64,000 bases of DNA from Flavihumibacter soli (GCF_010692725.1 NZ_JAAFZB010000096.1:930001-994000); one strand, 5' to 3'; positions 16,855 through 26,534 are shown, numbered from the stretch's first letter. Numbers and translations: made by a program. The notes: generated by a model from the letters alone, not told the origin.

Positions 16855-17289
16855 ATGAACGAACATAAAACTATTGCAATCGGAGCTGATCATGCCGGTT
16901 TCGAATACAAACAATTCTTAAAAGACCAGTTTCAGGACAGCCAGGTAAAGGACTATGGCACCTATAGTGCAGATTCAGTGGATTATCCCGACTTCGCTCA
17001 TCCTGTGGCCGGTGCTGTTGAAAATGGGGAAAAAGATTTCGGCATCCTGATCTGCGGCAGCGCAAACGGAGTGGCAATGACCGCAAACAAGCATAAAGGC
17101 GTAAGAGCCGCGATATGCTGGAATGAGGAGCTTGCTGAACTAGCACGCAGCCATAACGATGCGAATGTACTTTGCATCCCCGCGCGTTTTGTCTCTCAGG
17201 ATCTTGCCAAAAGGATCACTGAGAAATTCATTAATACACCTTTTGAAGGTGGCCGTCACTCGAACCGCGTTGACAAAATTTCCTGCTAA
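16855..17289 (+). CDS. rpiB: Ribose-5-phosphate isomerase B
   Basis: A 144-residue RpiB that interconverts ribose-5-phosphate and ribulose-5-phosphate in the pentose phosphate pathway. Family motifs are IGADHAGFEYK at the N-terminus and the anion-binding loop GSANGVAMTANK (about 69-80), preceded by the catalytic Cys in LICG. LacA/B-type galactose-6-phosphate isomerases are related, but the lone copy and length favour RpiB. The M28 peptidase gene follows by 20 bp. Confidence 0.94.
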   Translation: MNEHKTIAIGADHAGFEYKQFLKDQFQDSQVKDYGTYSADSVDYPDFAHPVAGAVENGEKDFGILICGSANGVAMTANKHKGVRAAICWNEELAELARSHNDANVLCIPARFVSQDLAKRITEKFINTPFEGGRHSNRVDKISC

Positions 17290-17308
17290 ACTATAACCTT
17301 AATAAAAA

Positions 17309-18910
17309 ATGAGAAAACACCTTTTATGGGCGTTAGCGCTTGGTATTACTGTTCAGGCAACTGCCCAGGACAAGAATGCCCAGAAATTCGCTAAACAAAT
17401 CAGCCCAAAGTACGCTAAAAAGCATTTGAGCGTTTTGGCATCTGATGAATTTGAAGGCCGTGAAACCGGTAAAGCCGGTGCCGAAAAAGCTGCTAATTAC
17501 ATCGCGGCGGAATTCAAAAACCTGGGCCTTACGGCACCGGTAAACGGCTCCTACTTTCAGGAAGTTAACCTGGTAGAGAGTACTCTTGAGGCTAAATCTT
17601 TTTCAGTCAATAATACACCTTTAACTTATGGTAAGGATTATTATTTTGGCGGTTCACCTTCTGCAACTACCATTAACAGTAATGAGATCGTTTTCATTGG
17701 TTATGGTATCGATAGCGATTCTTACAGTGACCTGAAAAATACTGATATCACAGGTAAATTAGTTATGGTCATCAATAAGGGAGAGCCTATGAAAAATGGC
17801 ATCTCTGCTATCACCAAAACTACTGAAACATCGGAATGGTCAAAGAGCCGGAACAAACGTATCCAGTATATTCAAAGCAAAAACCCACTTGCGATTCTTG
17901 CTGTCAGTCCTGACGTAGCGGTGCTTCTAGAAAAGAACGGAGCATACTTTACTTCGGCTGGCGGAAGGTTATCCCTTAAGTCTGACAAACCTGCAACTGC
18001 AGGCAGAGGTGCCGCAGTAATAAACATTGCTCCCGCTGTTGCAGATCTGTTCCTGAAATCTTCCGGAAAAACTTATGAGAGTCTGAAAGCGGCAATAGAT
18101 AACGATTCTGCTCCGCAAACTCAGACCATCCAGACAAATGTGAATGCCGCATTCGGTCAAAAGGTTAAAGATGTAAAATCATCAAACGTGCTGGGTTTTT
18201 TACAAGGTACTGACCTTAAAGATGAGGTGTTAGTTATCTCTTCACATTATGACCACGTAGGATTAACTACAAGCGGAACAGATAAAGTTAACAATGGTGC
18301 TGACGACGATGGTTCCGGTACAACAGGCGTTATTGCAATTGCCCGTGCCTATGCGAAAGCTAAAAAAGCAGGCAAAGGTCCAAGAAGAAGCATCTTATTT
18401 CTGGCAGTGACAGGTGAAGAGAAAGGCCTGTTAGGTTCGGAATGGTACTCTGAGCACCCGGTTTTCCCATTGGAGAATACGATAACGGATCTGAACATTG
18501 ATATGATCGGTCGCACAGGCACTGCTTACAAAGGCAACATCGATTCAGCAAATTACTGCTACCTGATCGGGTCAGATAAATTAAGTACTGACCTGCACCG
18601 GATCAGCGAAGAAGCAAATTCGACTTACACGAATTTAAAGATCGATTATAAGTTCAATGATCCAAAGGATCCTGAGCGTATCTATTACCGTTCTGATCAT
18701 TATAATTTTGCCAAGCATGGCATACCGATCATTTTTTACTTCAACGGAGTTCACGAGGATTATCATAAACCAAGTGATGAAGTAAGCAAGATCAACTTTC
18801 CATTACTCGCGAAACGAGCTCAACTGGTTTATTATACCAGCTGGGAACTTGCCAACCGCGATAAGAGACCAGTTGTAGACGTAAAGAATGACATGCCTGC
18901 GAGCAGATAA
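17309..18910 (+). CDS. Secreted M28 family metallopeptidase
   Basis: A 533-residue exported peptidase. A signal peptide (1-19, ending ATAQ) precedes a PA-domain-like insertion (about 110-270) and the M28 zinc aminopeptidase core. Zinc-site motifs are SSHYDHVG, NGADDDGSG, the catalytic pair in TGEEKGLLGS, D in DMIGR, and a late H in VHEDYHKP. It probably trims peptides in the periplasm or outside the cell. It ends in a strong intrinsic terminator and may share a transcript with rpiB. Confidence 0.92.
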   Translation: MRKHLLWALALGITVQATAQDKNAQKFAKQISPKYAKKHLSVLASDEFEGRETGKAGAEKAANYIAAEFKNLGLTAPVNGSYFQEVNLVESTLEAKSFSVNNTPLTYGKDYYFGGSPSATTINSNEIVFIGYGIDSDSYSDLKNTDITGKLVMVINKGEPMKNGISAITKTTETSEWSKSRNKRIQYIQSKNPLAILAVSPDVAVLLEKNGAYFTSAGGRLSLKSDKPATAGRGAAVINIAPAVADLFLKSSGKTYESLKAAIDNDSAPQTQTIQTNVNAAFGQKVKDVKSSNVLGFLQGTDLKDEVLVISSHYDHVGLTTSGTDKVNNGADDDGSGTTGVIAIARAYAKAKKAGKGPRRSILFLAVTGEEKGLLGSEWYSEHPVFPLENTITDLNIDMIGRTGTAYKGNIDSANYCYLIGSDKLSTDLHRISEEANSTYTNLKIDYKFNDPKDPERIYYRSDHYNFAKHGIPIIFYFNGVHEDYHKPSDEVSKINFPLLAKRAQLVYYTSWELANRDKRPVVDVKNDMPASR

Positions 18911-18924
18911 TAAATAGAATAAAC

Positions 18925-18960
18925 AAAAAAGCCGTACTGATAACCAGTACGGCTTTTTTG
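18925..18960 (+). terminator. Rho-independent terminator after the M28 peptidase
   Basis: A perfect 9-bp GC-rich stem, GCCGTACTG (18931-18939) with CAGTACGGC (18945-18953), has a 5-nt loop. It is flanked by A6 and followed by T6, a textbook structure that may also work on the opposite strand. Confidence 0.93.
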
Positions 18961-19127
18961 TGCTTTGATCTGGGGAGCAGGGATGTCGGGGGTTTCAGAT
19001 CTCCAAAATTCAATAGTTTGAACAATAAGATTGACCTTTAGCTTGTTGTATTTACTTATTATGGGTGATTTTCCATTAAAACATTGTTTAATTGCCGCCA
19101 TTCATATCAAAAAGCTAAATTCGCATA

Positions 19128-20507
19128 ATGACAAAATACGCCGCTGATTTTACTATCGCTTCTCACAGCAAGTCTTTTGACCTCGATCATCGTAAGATCA
19201 TTAATTATAATATCGGAAAATATGATACGGCTGTTGAACGTAGCCTGACGAAGTTTCACAACCTGGAAAATTCTAAAAGGAAGGCTCATGTGGTTAAATG
19301 GAAGGTCATGGAAAACCTCGACAAGCTATTGCCGGAATTCGAAGCTAACTTCCAACGGAAAGGTGGAAAGGTTATATGGGCTAACGACGCGGAGGAAGCC
19401 AACCAGGAGATCCTGAACATCATAAAGAAGGCGGGCGCTAAAACGGTTATTAAATCCAAGTCGATGGTGACTGAGGAGATCGAGCTTAATGAATTTCTAG
19501 AACATCATAGTATAACAACGCTGGAAAGTGACCTTGGTGAATACATTGTTCAGCTCTTGGGTCAAAAGCCATATCACATTGTTACCCCGGCTATGCACCT
19601 GAGTAAAACCGATATTGCCCGGCTATTTCACCGGAAATTCGGCACCCCAATTGACGCAACACCGGAACAGCTTACATTAAAAGCCCGGGAACTTCTTCGG
19701 GAAAAATACACTTCCGCTGATGTGGGAATAACTGGCGGAAATTTTTTAATCGCAGACACGGGGAGCATGGCGCTTACTGAAAATGAAGGCAATGCCAGGT
19801 TGACAACTACGTTTCCGAAAATCCACATCGCAGTTATAGGCATCGAAAAGATTGTCCCCTCTCTTACGGATCTGGACCTCTTTTGGCCTTTACTTGCATC
19901 TCATGGTACTGGACAGAATCTTACTGTATATAATACTATTCTGGGAGGTCCGCGGCAGGAAGGAGAAACCGACGGACCCGAAGAGATGTATATCGTTCTT
20001 CTTGATAACGGCCGTACTAATCTGCTTGCGCAAAAAGACCAGCGCCAGGGACTTTATTGCATTCGCTGTGGTGCATGTTTAAATGCATGCCCGGTTTATA
20101 AGAACATCGGCGGCCATACTTACGAAAGTACATATAGCGGTCCCATCGGTTCCATTATCACCCCCCACATGCAGGGAATGGAGAACTTCAAACATCTTAG
20201 CTATGCCTCCAGCCTATGCGGTAAATGCACGGAAGTTTGTCCGGTTAAGATTGACATCCATAAAATGCTGTTACTCAACCGGAGAGACGCTGTTGAAGAA
20301 GGTATAGCAGGCAAAGCCGAAAAGCTTGGCTGGAAAGGCTGGAAAAGCGGGATGATGAAACGCAGCATGATGGACATGCTTTCCGGAGGATGGAAGAACA
20401 GGCTTTTGAGAATGTTCTTCAGGAAAACCTGGGGAGACACCCGAAGCTTACCTGAGGTAGCACCTAAATCCTTTAATAAGCTGTGGAAGGAACAAAATCC
20501 GGAATAA
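19128..20507 (+). CDS. LutB-like LUD domain and 4Fe-4S protein
   Basis: A 459-residue protein. An LUD (lactate utilisation) domain spans about 55-290. Two 4Fe-4S motifs follow: CIRCGACLNACPVYK (about 306-320) and CGKCTEVCPVKI (about 364-375). The C-terminal tail is basic. This architecture matches LutB, the iron-sulfur subunit of the L-lactate oxidising LutABC complex. Neither LutA (CCG domain) nor LutC is adjacent, so the partners are elsewhere or the role differs. A TAAATTCG box ends 4 bp before the ATG. Confidence 0.88.
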   Translation: MTKYAADFTIASHSKSFDLDHRKIINYNIGKYDTAVERSLTKFHNLENSKRKAHVVKWKVMENLDKLLPEFEANFQRKGGKVIWANDAEEANQEILNIIKKAGAKTVIKSKSMVTEEIELNEFLEHHSITTLESDLGEYIVQLLGQKPYHIVTPAMHLSKTDIARLFHRKFGTPIDATPEQLTLKARELLREKYTSADVGITGGNFLIADTGSMALTENEGNARLTTTFPKIHIAVIGIEKIVPSLTDLDLFWPLLASHGTGQNLTVYNTILGGPRQEGETDGPEEMYIVLLDNGRTNLLAQKDQRQGLYCIRCGACLNACPVYKNIGGHTYESTYSGPIGSIITPHMQGMENFKHLSYASSLCGKCTEVCPVKIDIHKMLLLNRRDAVEEGIAGKAEKLGWKGWKSGMMKRSMMDMLSGGWKNRLLRMFFRKTWGDTRSLPEVAPKSFNKLWKEQNPE

Positions 20508-20550
20508 TTTTTTAACCTTAAATATTAGCACAACGAACTTTTAAACTTTA

Positions 20551-21330
20551 ATGATGACAAATAAGATCCTCCCGATATTTGCAATTTTAGCAGTATCCAT
20601 GTATTCAGTTAAAGCCCAGGACGCAAAACCAGCGGATACGGAAGTTTGGTCGCCAATACCTGCGGAAATCACACCGGGCAGAGCTAATTCAGATGCTCCT
20701 TCTGACGCTATTATTCTTTTTGACGGAAAGAACCTGGATCAATGGGTTTCAGTAAAGGACACAAATTCTCCCGCAAAATGGTTAGTAAGCAATAATGTTT
20801 TAACGGTTAACAAGAGCTCCGGAAATATTCAGACTAAAAGATCCTTTGGTAGCTATCAGCTTCATATCGAATGGAAAATTCCTGAAAATATAAAGGAAGA
20901 AGGGCAGTCTAAAGGAAATAGCGGTATATTCTTAGCATCTACCGGTCCCGGCGATGAAGGATATGAACTACAGGTTTTGGATTCATACAACAATAAGACT
21001 TATGTAAATGGTCAGGCAGGAAGTATCTATAAGCAATTTCCACCACTGGTCAACTCCTCTAGAAAACCCGGCGAGTGGCAATCATATGACGTGGTCTGGA
21101 CAGCTCCTGTCTTTAATTCAGACGGTACATTAAAAACATCGGCCCATGTCACAGTTTTCCATAATGGAATACTGATTCAGAATGATGCAGAGTTGCAAGG
21201 TCCGACGAAGTATATCGGGAAAGCTTCCTACAGTAAAGCACACGGAAAGTCACCCATAAAGCTGCAGTCTCACGGTGATCCGAGTGCGCCTATAAGTTTC
21301 CGCAATATTTGGGTTAGAGAACTAAATTAA
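20551..21330 (+). CDS. Exported DUF1080 (3-keto-disaccharide hydrolase family) protein
   Basis: A 259-residue exported protein. A signal peptide (about 1-23, ending VKAQD) is followed by a DUF1080 concanavalin-like jelly roll starting IILFDGKNLDQWV. Family motifs include NSGIFL and GYELQVLDSYNN. Characterised DUF1080 proteins cleave 3-keto-glycosides, but many Bacteroidota copies are untested. It could start at either of two adjacent ATGs. It is 43 bp downstream of the LutB-like gene and ends at a strong terminator. Confidence 0.88.
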   Translation: MMTNKILPIFAILAVSMYSVKAQDAKPADTEVWSPIPAEITPGRANSDAPSDAIILFDGKNLDQWVSVKDTNSPAKWLVSNNVLTVNKSSGNIQTKRSFGSYQLHIEWKIPENIKEEGQSKGNSGIFLASTGPGDEGYELQVLDSYNNKTYVNGQAGSIYKQFPPLVNSSRKPGEWQSYDVVWTAPVFNSDGTLKTSAHVTVFHNGILIQNDAELQGPTKYIGKASYSKAHGKSPIKLQSHGDPSAPISFRNIWVRELN

Positions 21331-21366
21331 GGAAAAAGCTTTTTTAAGCTTTCTACCAATCATATA

Positions 21367-21399
21367 AGAGACTGCCTTCGTCGGCAGTCTCTTTTTTTT
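21367..21399 (+). terminator. Rho-independent terminator after the DUF1080 gene
   Basis: A perfect 10-bp stem, AGAGACTGCC (21367-21376) with GGCAGTCTCT (21383-21392), has a 6-nt TTCGTC loop and a T8 tract. Confidence 0.95.
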
Positions 21400-21468
21400 A
21401 TAGTCTTTGATTGGATTCAAGCTTAATTCTTTGCATAACGATGGTGTTAAAATCAGTAATTTACCCGC

Positions 21469-23451
21469 ATGAATTTCGAACGGAAACACCTTAGCGATCA
21501 GGCCCTGTTGAATATTTACAGGCACTTATTGAAACCCAGAATGATCGAAGAGAAGATGCTGATTCTACTTCGCCAGGGTCGCATTGGAAAATGGTTTTCA
21601 GGAATCGGCCAGGAAGCTATTGCAGTCGGATCTACGCTCGCCATGCATGCAGATGAATATATCCTGCCCATGCACCGTAATCTTGGAGTGTTTACAAGCC
21701 GCGAGATCCCGCTGTCAAAATTGATGGCACAGTGGCAGGGAAAAAATTCGGGGTTCACTAAAGGTCGTGATCGCTCATTTCATTTCGGCACCCAGCAATA
21801 TAAGATCGTTGGCATGATCTCGCACCTGGGTCCTCAGTTGGCTATTGCCGATGGCATTGCCCTGGCAGACAAACTACAAAAAGATAAGAAAGCCACCCTG
21901 GTGTTTACAGGCGAAGGGGCAACAAGTGAAGGCGACTTTCACGAAGCTTTAAACGTCGCCTCTGTGTGGGACCTGCCTGTGATCTTTATTATCGAAAACA
22001 ACGGCTACGGTCTTTCAACGCCTACAAACGAACAGTATCGTTGCGAACGTCTTGTTGACCGGGCACCCGGTTACGGAATGGAAGGTCATCGTATTGACGG
22101 GAATAACATCCTTGAAGTCTACCATACAATAAATGATATAGCGGAAGAAATTCGAATAAGGCCCCGCCCGGTGCTGGTGGAATGCATGACTTTCAGAATG
22201 AGGGGACACGAGGAAGCTTCAGGGACTAAATATGTGCCTGATGAATTATTCGCTCATTGGGCCGAAAAGGATCCGCTGGGTAATTATGAGCGTTTCCTGC
22301 TTGAGGAAAACATTTTGAATGAGAATCTTATTCGCGAAATAAGATCTGAATTCAAGAATGAGATTGAACGCGATATCGAAATGGTGTTTGCTGAGGAAGA
22401 TATCATTGCTGTTACGGAAACAGAATCTGCTGACATGTACTATCCTTTCGACGAGAAAGTTGATAGCATGCCTTCCGAGGGTCATCGGTCGGATAAGCGA
22501 TATCTGGACGCTATAAGCGATGCATTGCGTCAGGGTATGCACAAATACCCTAACCTGGTAATTATGGGCCAGGATATCGCCGAATACGGAGGCGCCTTTA
22601 AAATCACTCAGGGTTTCGTGGCAGAGTTTGGCAAAGACAGGGTGCGGAATACGCCTATTTGCGAATCGGCAATTGTAGGTGCTGCATTGGGATTATCTAT
22701 CAACGGGTATAAGTCTGTTATGGAAATGCAATTCGCTGACTTCGCAACATGCGGCTTTAACCAAATAGTTAACAACCTTGCCAAGACCCATTACCGGTGG
22801 GCTGAAAAAGCAGATGTTGTTGTCAGGATGCCTACCGGAGCCGGAACAGGTGCAGGACCATTCCATTCTCAAAGTAACGAAGCCTGGTTCACCAAAACGC
22901 CCGGCCTTAAAGTAGTCTACCCCGCATTTCCTTCAGATGCGAAAGGCCTGCTGCTTGCAGCTATTAACGATCCGAACCCGGTTATCTATTTTGAACATAA
23001 GTATTTGTACCGTGGTCTGACGGAACAAATTTATGACGCACCTTATGAAATTGAAATCGGGAAGGCTAACCTGCTTCGGCAAGGCGAACAGGTAAGTATC
23101 ATAACTTATGGCTTAGGTGTTCACTGGGCATTAGAATATTTAGATCAGCATCCTGAGATATCGGCGGACCTTCTTGATCTGAGGAGTCTTCAGCCCTGGG
23201 ATAAGGAAGCCGTTGAGCTTACGGTAAAGAAGTCCGGACGTGTGCTCCTGCTCCATGAAGATACATTAACCAGCGGATTTGGTGGAGAGATCAGCGCTCA
23301 TATTGCGGAGCATTGCTTCAGGTATCTTGACGCGCCTGTGATCCGTTGTGCAAGTCTGGATACGGCAATCCCTATGAATAAGGCACTTGAAGAAAATTTC
23401 CTGGCAAAGTCGCGTCTGCATGCCGATCTAACGCGACTTCTGAATTACTGA
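21469..23451 (+). CDS. 2-oxoacid dehydrogenase E1, fused alpha and beta subunits
   Basis: A 660-residue fusion. The alpha half (1-325) carries the thiamine-diphosphate motif GEGATSEGDFHEALN...ENNGYGL. The beta half (about 340-660) has MGQDIAEYGGAFK, ESAIVGAALG and a C-terminal transketolase-like domain. It decarboxylates a 2-oxoacid and transfers the acyl group to the lipoyl domain of an E2 core. Branched-chain oxoacids are the most likely substrate for this fused form; pyruvate is possible. E2 and E3 genes are not in the window. It converges on the SprT-like gene with 2 bp between stops. Confidence 0.9.
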   Translation: MNFERKHLSDQALLNIYRHLLKPRMIEEKMLILLRQGRIGKWFSGIGQEAIAVGSTLAMHADEYILPMHRNLGVFTSREIPLSKLMAQWQGKNSGFTKGRDRSFHFGTQQYKIVGMISHLGPQLAIADGIALADKLQKDKKATLVFTGEGATSEGDFHEALNVASVWDLPVIFIIENNGYGLSTPTNEQYRCERLVDRAPGYGMEGHRIDGNNILEVYHTINDIAEEIRIRPRPVLVECMTFRMRGHEEASGTKYVPDELFAHWAEKDPLGNYERFLLEENILNENLIREIRSEFKNEIERDIEMVFAEEDIIAVTETESADMYYPFDEKVDSMPSEGHRSDKRYLDAISDALRQGMHKYPNLVIMGQDIAEYGGAFKITQGFVAEFGKDRVRNTPICESAIVGAALGLSINGYKSVMEMQFADFATCGFNQIVNNLAKTHYRWAEKADVVVRMPTGAGTGAGPFHSQSNEAWFTKTPGLKVVYPAFPSDAKGLLLAAINDPNPVIYFEHKYLYRGLTEQIYDAPYEIEIGKANLLRQGEQVSIITYGLGVHWALEYLDQHPEISADLLDLRSLQPWDKEAVELTVKKSGRVLLLHEDTLTSGFGGEISAHIAEHCFRYLDAPVIRCASLDTAIPMNKALEENFLAKSRLHADLTRLLNY

Positions 23452-23453
23452 AT

Positions 23454-24077
23454 TTATACGGCTTCGGATAATGGAATAACTTCAGCTAAGGGGCTGAACA
23501 AGTAAACCGCCCCGCTTTTTAGTTCTACACAGCGATAACGTTTCCTTACCCGTATTTCCTTTCTGAATACCCGCCCGTTCTTCATCGAGAATAAGCTGCT
23601 CTCAGGCAATTTCTCTACACTGACGGTATTGTCACCCTCTGGCTTTGTATCGTAGCTCCTGAGCACCCTAAACAGGTTTAAATCAGTACAACTCGAAGCA
23701 GAAGGATTATTCAGATATGTTATGATCGCCCTCTGAACATCCTGCGGAAATGCATGTGCCTCAAAGAACGGTCTCATCATCTTTTTGAAATTTAGCTTCC
23801 ATTCAGTGCCATGCGGCTTTGCCTTACGCTTATGTTCGTTCCATGTCAGCAAGTGAGCAAACTCATGAACGGTTGTTACAAGAAAGGCGTAACGATTGAG
23901 ATTAAAGTTAACCGAAATCCGGTGTCCGCTTCCTTTAAACGGCGGCCGATAGTCGCCATACTTAGTATTGCGGTTTTTTGAAATTTTGAATTCGCATTGA
24001 AAGTAATCGATCCAGCGGCCAACTATGGGTGCTGTTCCTTCAGGCAGATATTTCTCAAGGATGCTTACTTTATCCAT
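23454..24077 (-). CDS. SprT-like zinc metalloprotease domain protein
   Basis: A 207-residue protein with a SprT-like zincin core. The HExxH site is H71/E72/H75 (VHEFAH), with a third candidate ligand H89 in KPHGTEW. The C-terminal third contains a KxGxxF-type beta segment ending in RKRYRCVELKSGAVYLF. SprT/Spartan relatives cut DNA-protein crosslinks, but the bacterial function is mostly unproven. It lies downstream of feoB with a 37-bp gap and may be carried on the feo transcript. Confidence 0.8.
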   Translation of the reverse strand: MDKVSILEKYLPEGTAPIVGRWIDYFQCEFKISKNRNTKYGDYRPPFKGSGHRISVNFNLNRYAFLVTTVHEFAHLLTWNEHKRKAKPHGTEWKLNFKKMMRPFFEAHAFPQDVQRAIITYLNNPSASSCTDLNLFRVLRSYDTKPEGDNTVSVEKLPESSLFSMKNGRVFRKEIRVRKRYRCVELKSGAVYLFSPLAEVIPLSEAV

Positions 24078-24114
24078 CAGCGCAAGTTATGAAGAAACGC
24101 TTTTCCTTCGGAAT

Positions 24115-26229
24115 TTATTTCATCAACTGGTAGACGATAAGGCTGGAGATATATGCCATACCTGTCATGTATGCAAACTGGATTGCCGGCCATTTCCAGT
24201 GCTTAGTCTCACGGTATACAATTGCAATTGTACTTATACATTGCATAGCGAAAGCATAAAAGATCATCAATGAGAAAGCAACCGCAGCGGTAAATACAGG
24301 TAACCCGGTTTCGGGATCTTTTGCTGATTGCATTTTCTCGCGAACCGATTCCATATGTGCGTCATCTCCGTCAACGCTATAGATCGTGGCGATCGTTCCG
24401 ACAAACACTTCACGTGCTGCAAATGAGGTAATAAGCGCTATTCCGATCTTCCAGTCAAAGCCCAAAGGTTTTATAACCGGCTCAATAGATTTACCTAAAA
24501 TTCCGGCGTAGGAATTTTCCAGCTTCGATGAAGCCTTTAGCCGGTCCAATTCTTCCGGAGAGTAGCGTTCTGTGAATTCAGTGGCCTGATATTCCTTTTC
24601 AATCTGCTTGAATCGTTCTCCCGGGCCGTATGAAGCTAATACCCATAAGACGATAGATACGGCAACGATCACCTTTCCAGCTTCCAGCACAAAGGTCTTT
24701 ACCTTTTCATACATCGTCAGCGCTACATTATTCCACCGCGGCATCCTGTAGACAGGGAGTTCCATTATGAAGTAACCCCGTTCCCGAGATTTAATAATAT
24801 ATTTCATGACCAATGCCACCAGGATAGCACTGATAATACTGAGAACATATAAAGACATCAGGACAATACCCTGCAGGTTGATAAACCCGAAAACCTTTTC
24901 ATCAGGAACAACCAGCGAAATCAACAGTGTATAAACCGGCAGCCTTGCCGAACAGGTAATTAAGGGAGTTACCATTATCGTGATCATCCGGTCCTTCCAG
25001 CTTTCGATATTTCGGGTACTCATTATCGAAGGTACTGCGCAAGCAAATCCACCAATCATCGGAACAACCGATTTACCACTGAGACCTACCTTTCGCATGA
25101 TCTTGTCCATCATAAAAGTAACCCGGGCCATGTAGCCGGTATCTTCCAGGATAGATATAAACGCGAACAGAATAGCAATCTGTGGGATAAAAACCAGCAC
25201 ACCGCTTAAACCGGCTAAAATGCCGTCGATCAGCAAATCCGTAAACACCCCTGCTGGCAAATACTGATGGCCAGCTTCGCCAAGCCAGACGAACAATTGT
25301 TCGATCAGGCTCATGGGATATTCAGACCAGGCAAAGATTGACTGAAAAATGAGAAGCAGGATTACAAAAAAGATCAGGAATCCGAAGATTTTGTGTGTAA
25401 GTACCTTGTCAATACGATTACTTACTGTTTCCTGCTTTGCATCAATTTTCCGTGTAATGGTATCATATAATACCTCGTTAATGAAATTATAACGGGCGAT
25501 AGTCTCAGCTGCCTGTGCCTTTTGCGAATGAAAAGAAAACTCCTGCTCAATCTCTTCAATCCGGTCACTCTGATCCGCCGACAAAAAATGAAGCTGCTCG
25601 TGCTGATGGGCAAACTGCAGGGCTACATACGGAAGGTCTACCATCATCTCTGCCTGTATCTTCTGAACCAGACCCGGTGCTAAAGCCTCGACTTCGATAG
25701 ATTCAACCTGAAGAGGAATTTTGCCGGCATTACAAATCGCCTCCTTTAACTTATCAATGCCCTGTTGATTTCGGGCGGAAATAGGTATAACCTGAACTCC
25801 CAGCTTTCTTGACAGAGCATCAACCGAGATCTCCAATCCGTTTCGTTTTGCAAGATCCATCATATTTAAAGCTATGATTACCGGGATCTTGAGATCGGCT
25901 ATTTGTGTATAAAGGAGTAAGTTTCTTTTAAGGTTCGACGCGTCCGCTACAAAAACGATCAAATCGGGATGAACCGAACTCTTCTTATCAGCGAGAGCTT
26001 CCATCACGATCAGCTCATCCTTACTCTTCGGGTAAAGACTGTAAGTACCTGGAAGGTCTATTATTTGTGGAATCCGGCCGTCGGGAAGTTTACTGTAGCC
26101 GGTTTTTTTATCAACAGTAACGCCTGGAAAATTTCCAATCTTTTGGTTTAACCCCGTTAAAACATTAAAAAGAGTAGATTTTCCGGCATTGGGATTTCCA
26201 ATGAGAGCAATTTTAAAATCGCCGTTCAC
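24115..26229 (-). CDS. feoB: Ferrous iron transporter FeoB
   Basis: A 704-residue inner-membrane Fe(II) transporter. The N-terminal G domain has G1 (GNPNAGKS, 11-18), G3 (DLPG, 58-61) and G4 (NMMD, 122-125). A guanine-dissociation-inhibitor helix region and a C-terminal bundle of about eight TM helices follow, with paired Gate motifs, the second near SFAAREVFVGT. GTP hydrolysis gates ferrous iron uptake. It sits 3 bp downstream of feoA, so the two are one operon. Confidence 0.97.
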   Translation of the reverse strand: MNGDFKIALIGNPNAGKSTLFNVLTGLNQKIGNFPGVTVDKKTGYSKLPDGRIPQIIDLPGTYSLYPKSKDELIVMEALADKKSSVHPDLIVFVADASNLKRNLLLYTQIADLKIPVIIALNMMDLAKRNGLEISVDALSRKLGVQVIPISARNQQGIDKLKEAICNAGKIPLQVESIEVEALAPGLVQKIQAEMMVDLPYVALQFAHQHEQLHFLSADQSDRIEEIEQEFSFHSQKAQAAETIARYNFINEVLYDTITRKIDAKQETVSNRIDKVLTHKIFGFLIFFVILLLIFQSIFAWSEYPMSLIEQLFVWLGEAGHQYLPAGVFTDLLIDGILAGLSGVLVFIPQIAILFAFISILEDTGYMARVTFMMDKIMRKVGLSGKSVVPMIGGFACAVPSIMSTRNIESWKDRMITIMVTPLITCSARLPVYTLLISLVVPDEKVFGFINLQGIVLMSLYVLSIISAILVALVMKYIIKSRERGYFIMELPVYRMPRWNNVALTMYEKVKTFVLEAGKVIVAVSIVLWVLASYGPGERFKQIEKEYQATEFTERYSPEELDRLKASSKLENSYAGILGKSIEPVIKPLGFDWKIGIALITSFAAREVFVGTIATIYSVDGDDAHMESVREKMQSAKDPETGLPVFTAAVAFSLMIFYAFAMQCISTIAIVYRETKHWKWPAIQFAYMTGMAYISSLIVYQLMK

Positions 26230-26232
26230 TTA

Positions 26233-26448
26233 TTATTGCAGTATAATGGTCGAAGCTTCCAGCTTGCGAAGGCTTAACTGATATCCGGAAACTGTGATAG
26301 CCATAGGATCGCCAAGAGGAGCATAACGTTCAACAACGATTGATTCGCCAGGCAAACATCCCATCTCCATTAACTTAACTGACATTTCTAAATCTGTAAA
26401 CTCTTTGATTATGCCGGTTTGACCTGGCTCCAGTTGCGATAGCTTCAT
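26233..26448 (-). CDS. feoA: Ferrous iron transport protein FeoA
   Basis: A 71-residue FeoA with the SH3-like fold pattern: LEPGQTGIIKEF, MGCLPGESI and GDPMAITVSGYQLSLRK. It is a small cytoplasmic partner needed for FeoB activity. It is the first gene of feoAB and is preceded by a complete Bacteroidota promoter containing an inverted repeat. Confidence 0.95.
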   Translation of the reverse strand: MKLSQLEPGQTGIIKEFTDLEMSVKLMEMGCLPGESIVVERYAPLGDPMAITVSGYQLSLRKLEASTIILQ

Positions 26449-26465
26449 ACCCTGTATTGTTGGGC

Positions 26466-26497
26466 CAAAAATATATCTTATTTATATTAAATCCAAA
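26466..26497 (-). promoter_or_regulatory. feoAB promoter (TTTG-N20-TATTTTTG)
   Basis: On the minus strand a -33 TTTG (26494-26497) and a -7 TATTTTTG (26466-26473) are separated by 20 bp, an excellent fit to the Bacteroidota sigma-A promoter. The feoA ATG follows 17 bp downstream. Confidence 0.8.
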
Positions 26498-26501
26498 TAA
26501 G
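26477..26501. promoter_or_regulatory. Inverted repeat in the feoAB promoter, candidate iron operator
   Basis: CTTATTT (26477-26483) and AAATAAG (26495-26501) form perfect 7-bp arms 11 bp apart. They fill the promoter spacer and overlap the -33. A repressor bound there would block RNA polymerase. Iron-dependent control by a Fur or DtxR family protein is inferred from the gene downstream. Confidence 0.45.
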
Positions 26502-26534
26502 AAGGTCCTATATGCCTGTCAAATAAAAATGACT

